Assembly: GCA_934101745.1 (NCBI GenBank)
Contig: CAKOSD010000072.1
Coordinates: 1 to 6,036, forward strand
DNA from: an uncultured Bacilli bacterium
GTDB lineage: Bacteria; Bacillota_I; Bacilli_A; RF39; UBA660
DNA: 6,036 nucleotides
Reading direction: 5' to 3'
Every line of letters starts with the position of its first letter. Position 1 is the first letter of the stretch. Positions 5,919 to 6,036 of the stretch are shown in pieces. Both the position numbers and the translations under genes were made by a program. The notes below the pieces were generated by a model, which worked only from the letters and a program-made list of their open reading frames with translations, did not search any database and was not told the origin of the DNA.

Positions 5919-5922
5919 ATGG
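5895..5922 (+). mobile_element. Putative end of an IS256-family element interrupting the transposase
   Basis: The stretch begins GAGTGTGTAAGTAATTC and continues TGTGTAAATGG. A terminus with AGTGT followed by TGTGTAAA is typical of IS256-family ends as I remember them. It starts exactly where the IS1182-type protein leaves its family pattern. No IS256 transposase is encoded before the window ends 114 bp later, so the element may continue beyond 6036 or be another relic. Confidence 0.4.
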
Positions 5923-5941
5923 AATCTAACCACGATATTTT

Positions 5942-5965
5942 GAAACCTTAATTGGTTTCTTTTTT
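5942..5965 (+). terminator. Rho-independent terminator downstream of the broken transposase
   Basis: GAAACC (5942-5947) pairs perfectly with GGTTTC (5954-5959) around TTAATT, followed by six Ts (5960-5965). It would stop transcripts leaving the truncated transposase. A further AT-only-looped dyad, TGTTATT/AATAACA (5965-5983), follows. The rest to 6036 shows no gene. Confidence 0.75.
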
Positions 5966-6036
5966 GTTATTTAAATAATAACATATAATATTTAATTTTC
6001 AAAGAACTAAATTCTTCCATCAAACATAATAGATAA

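Noticed and set aside
5990..6020. Minus strand reads AGTTCTTTGAAAATTAAATA, reminiscent of the 16S-23S rRNA spacer of Firmicutes
   Set aside because: No rRNA sequence adjoins it in the window, and a short AT-rich match is not enough.
1..6036. Use of genetic code 4 (TGA as Trp), considered because the DNA is AT-rich and no gene here ends in TGA
   Set aside because: All tryptophans in recognised genes use TGG and the families are full length under the standard code. The broken genes end at TAA, so a different code would not restore them.

Overview
The window looks like chromosomal DNA from an AT-rich, low-GC Gram-positive bacterium, probably an anaerobic gut member of the Bacilli/Erysipelotrichia or RF39 type. 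The reasons are the very AT-rich intergenic DNA, SigA-like promoters, AGGAGG-like ribosome binding sites, rho-independent terminators and a rubrerythrin. Tryptophan is encoded by TGG throughout, so the standard bacterial code fits. No rRNA, tRNA or CRISPR array was seen.

Left part (1-882, minus strand). The first 34 codons of a 23S rRNA methyltransferase, rlmN, run off the left edge and have their own strong promoter. Upstream of it is a gene for a signal-anchored extracellular protein resembling the TasA/camelysin fibre family, closed by a hairpin terminator at 160-204.

Middle (883-3786, plus strand). An AT-rich spacer contains a perfect 23-bp inverted repeat around 140 bp, like a MITE or an internally deleted insertion sequence. 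It ends 38 bp before a 764-residue gene. That protein has a WG-type repeat region, a charged coiled coil and a pentapeptide-like C-terminus, and I cannot assign it a function. Straight after it, in another frame and without a start codon, lies a 50-codon remnant of the TRAM domain of an RlmD/TrmA-type RNA uracil methyltransferase.

Right part (3787-6036, plus strand). A complete rubrerythrin gene (peroxide reduction, diiron plus rubredoxin domains) has its own promoter, flanked by two 16-bp dyads, and its own terminator. It is followed by a five-helix membrane protein of the DUF6512 type with a divergent C-terminus, a strong terminator, and the N-terminal half of an IS1182-type transposase. 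The transposase breaks off at a sequence resembling the end of an IS256-family element.

The genes do not form one operon, because promoters and terminators separate most of them. The main theme is accessory genes among housekeeping ones, with repeated mobile-element insertion and gene decay. I see no convincing new multi-gene system. The most unusual items are the WG/coiled-coil/pentapeptide protein, the inverted-repeat element next to it, and the paired dyads at the rubrerythrin promoter.
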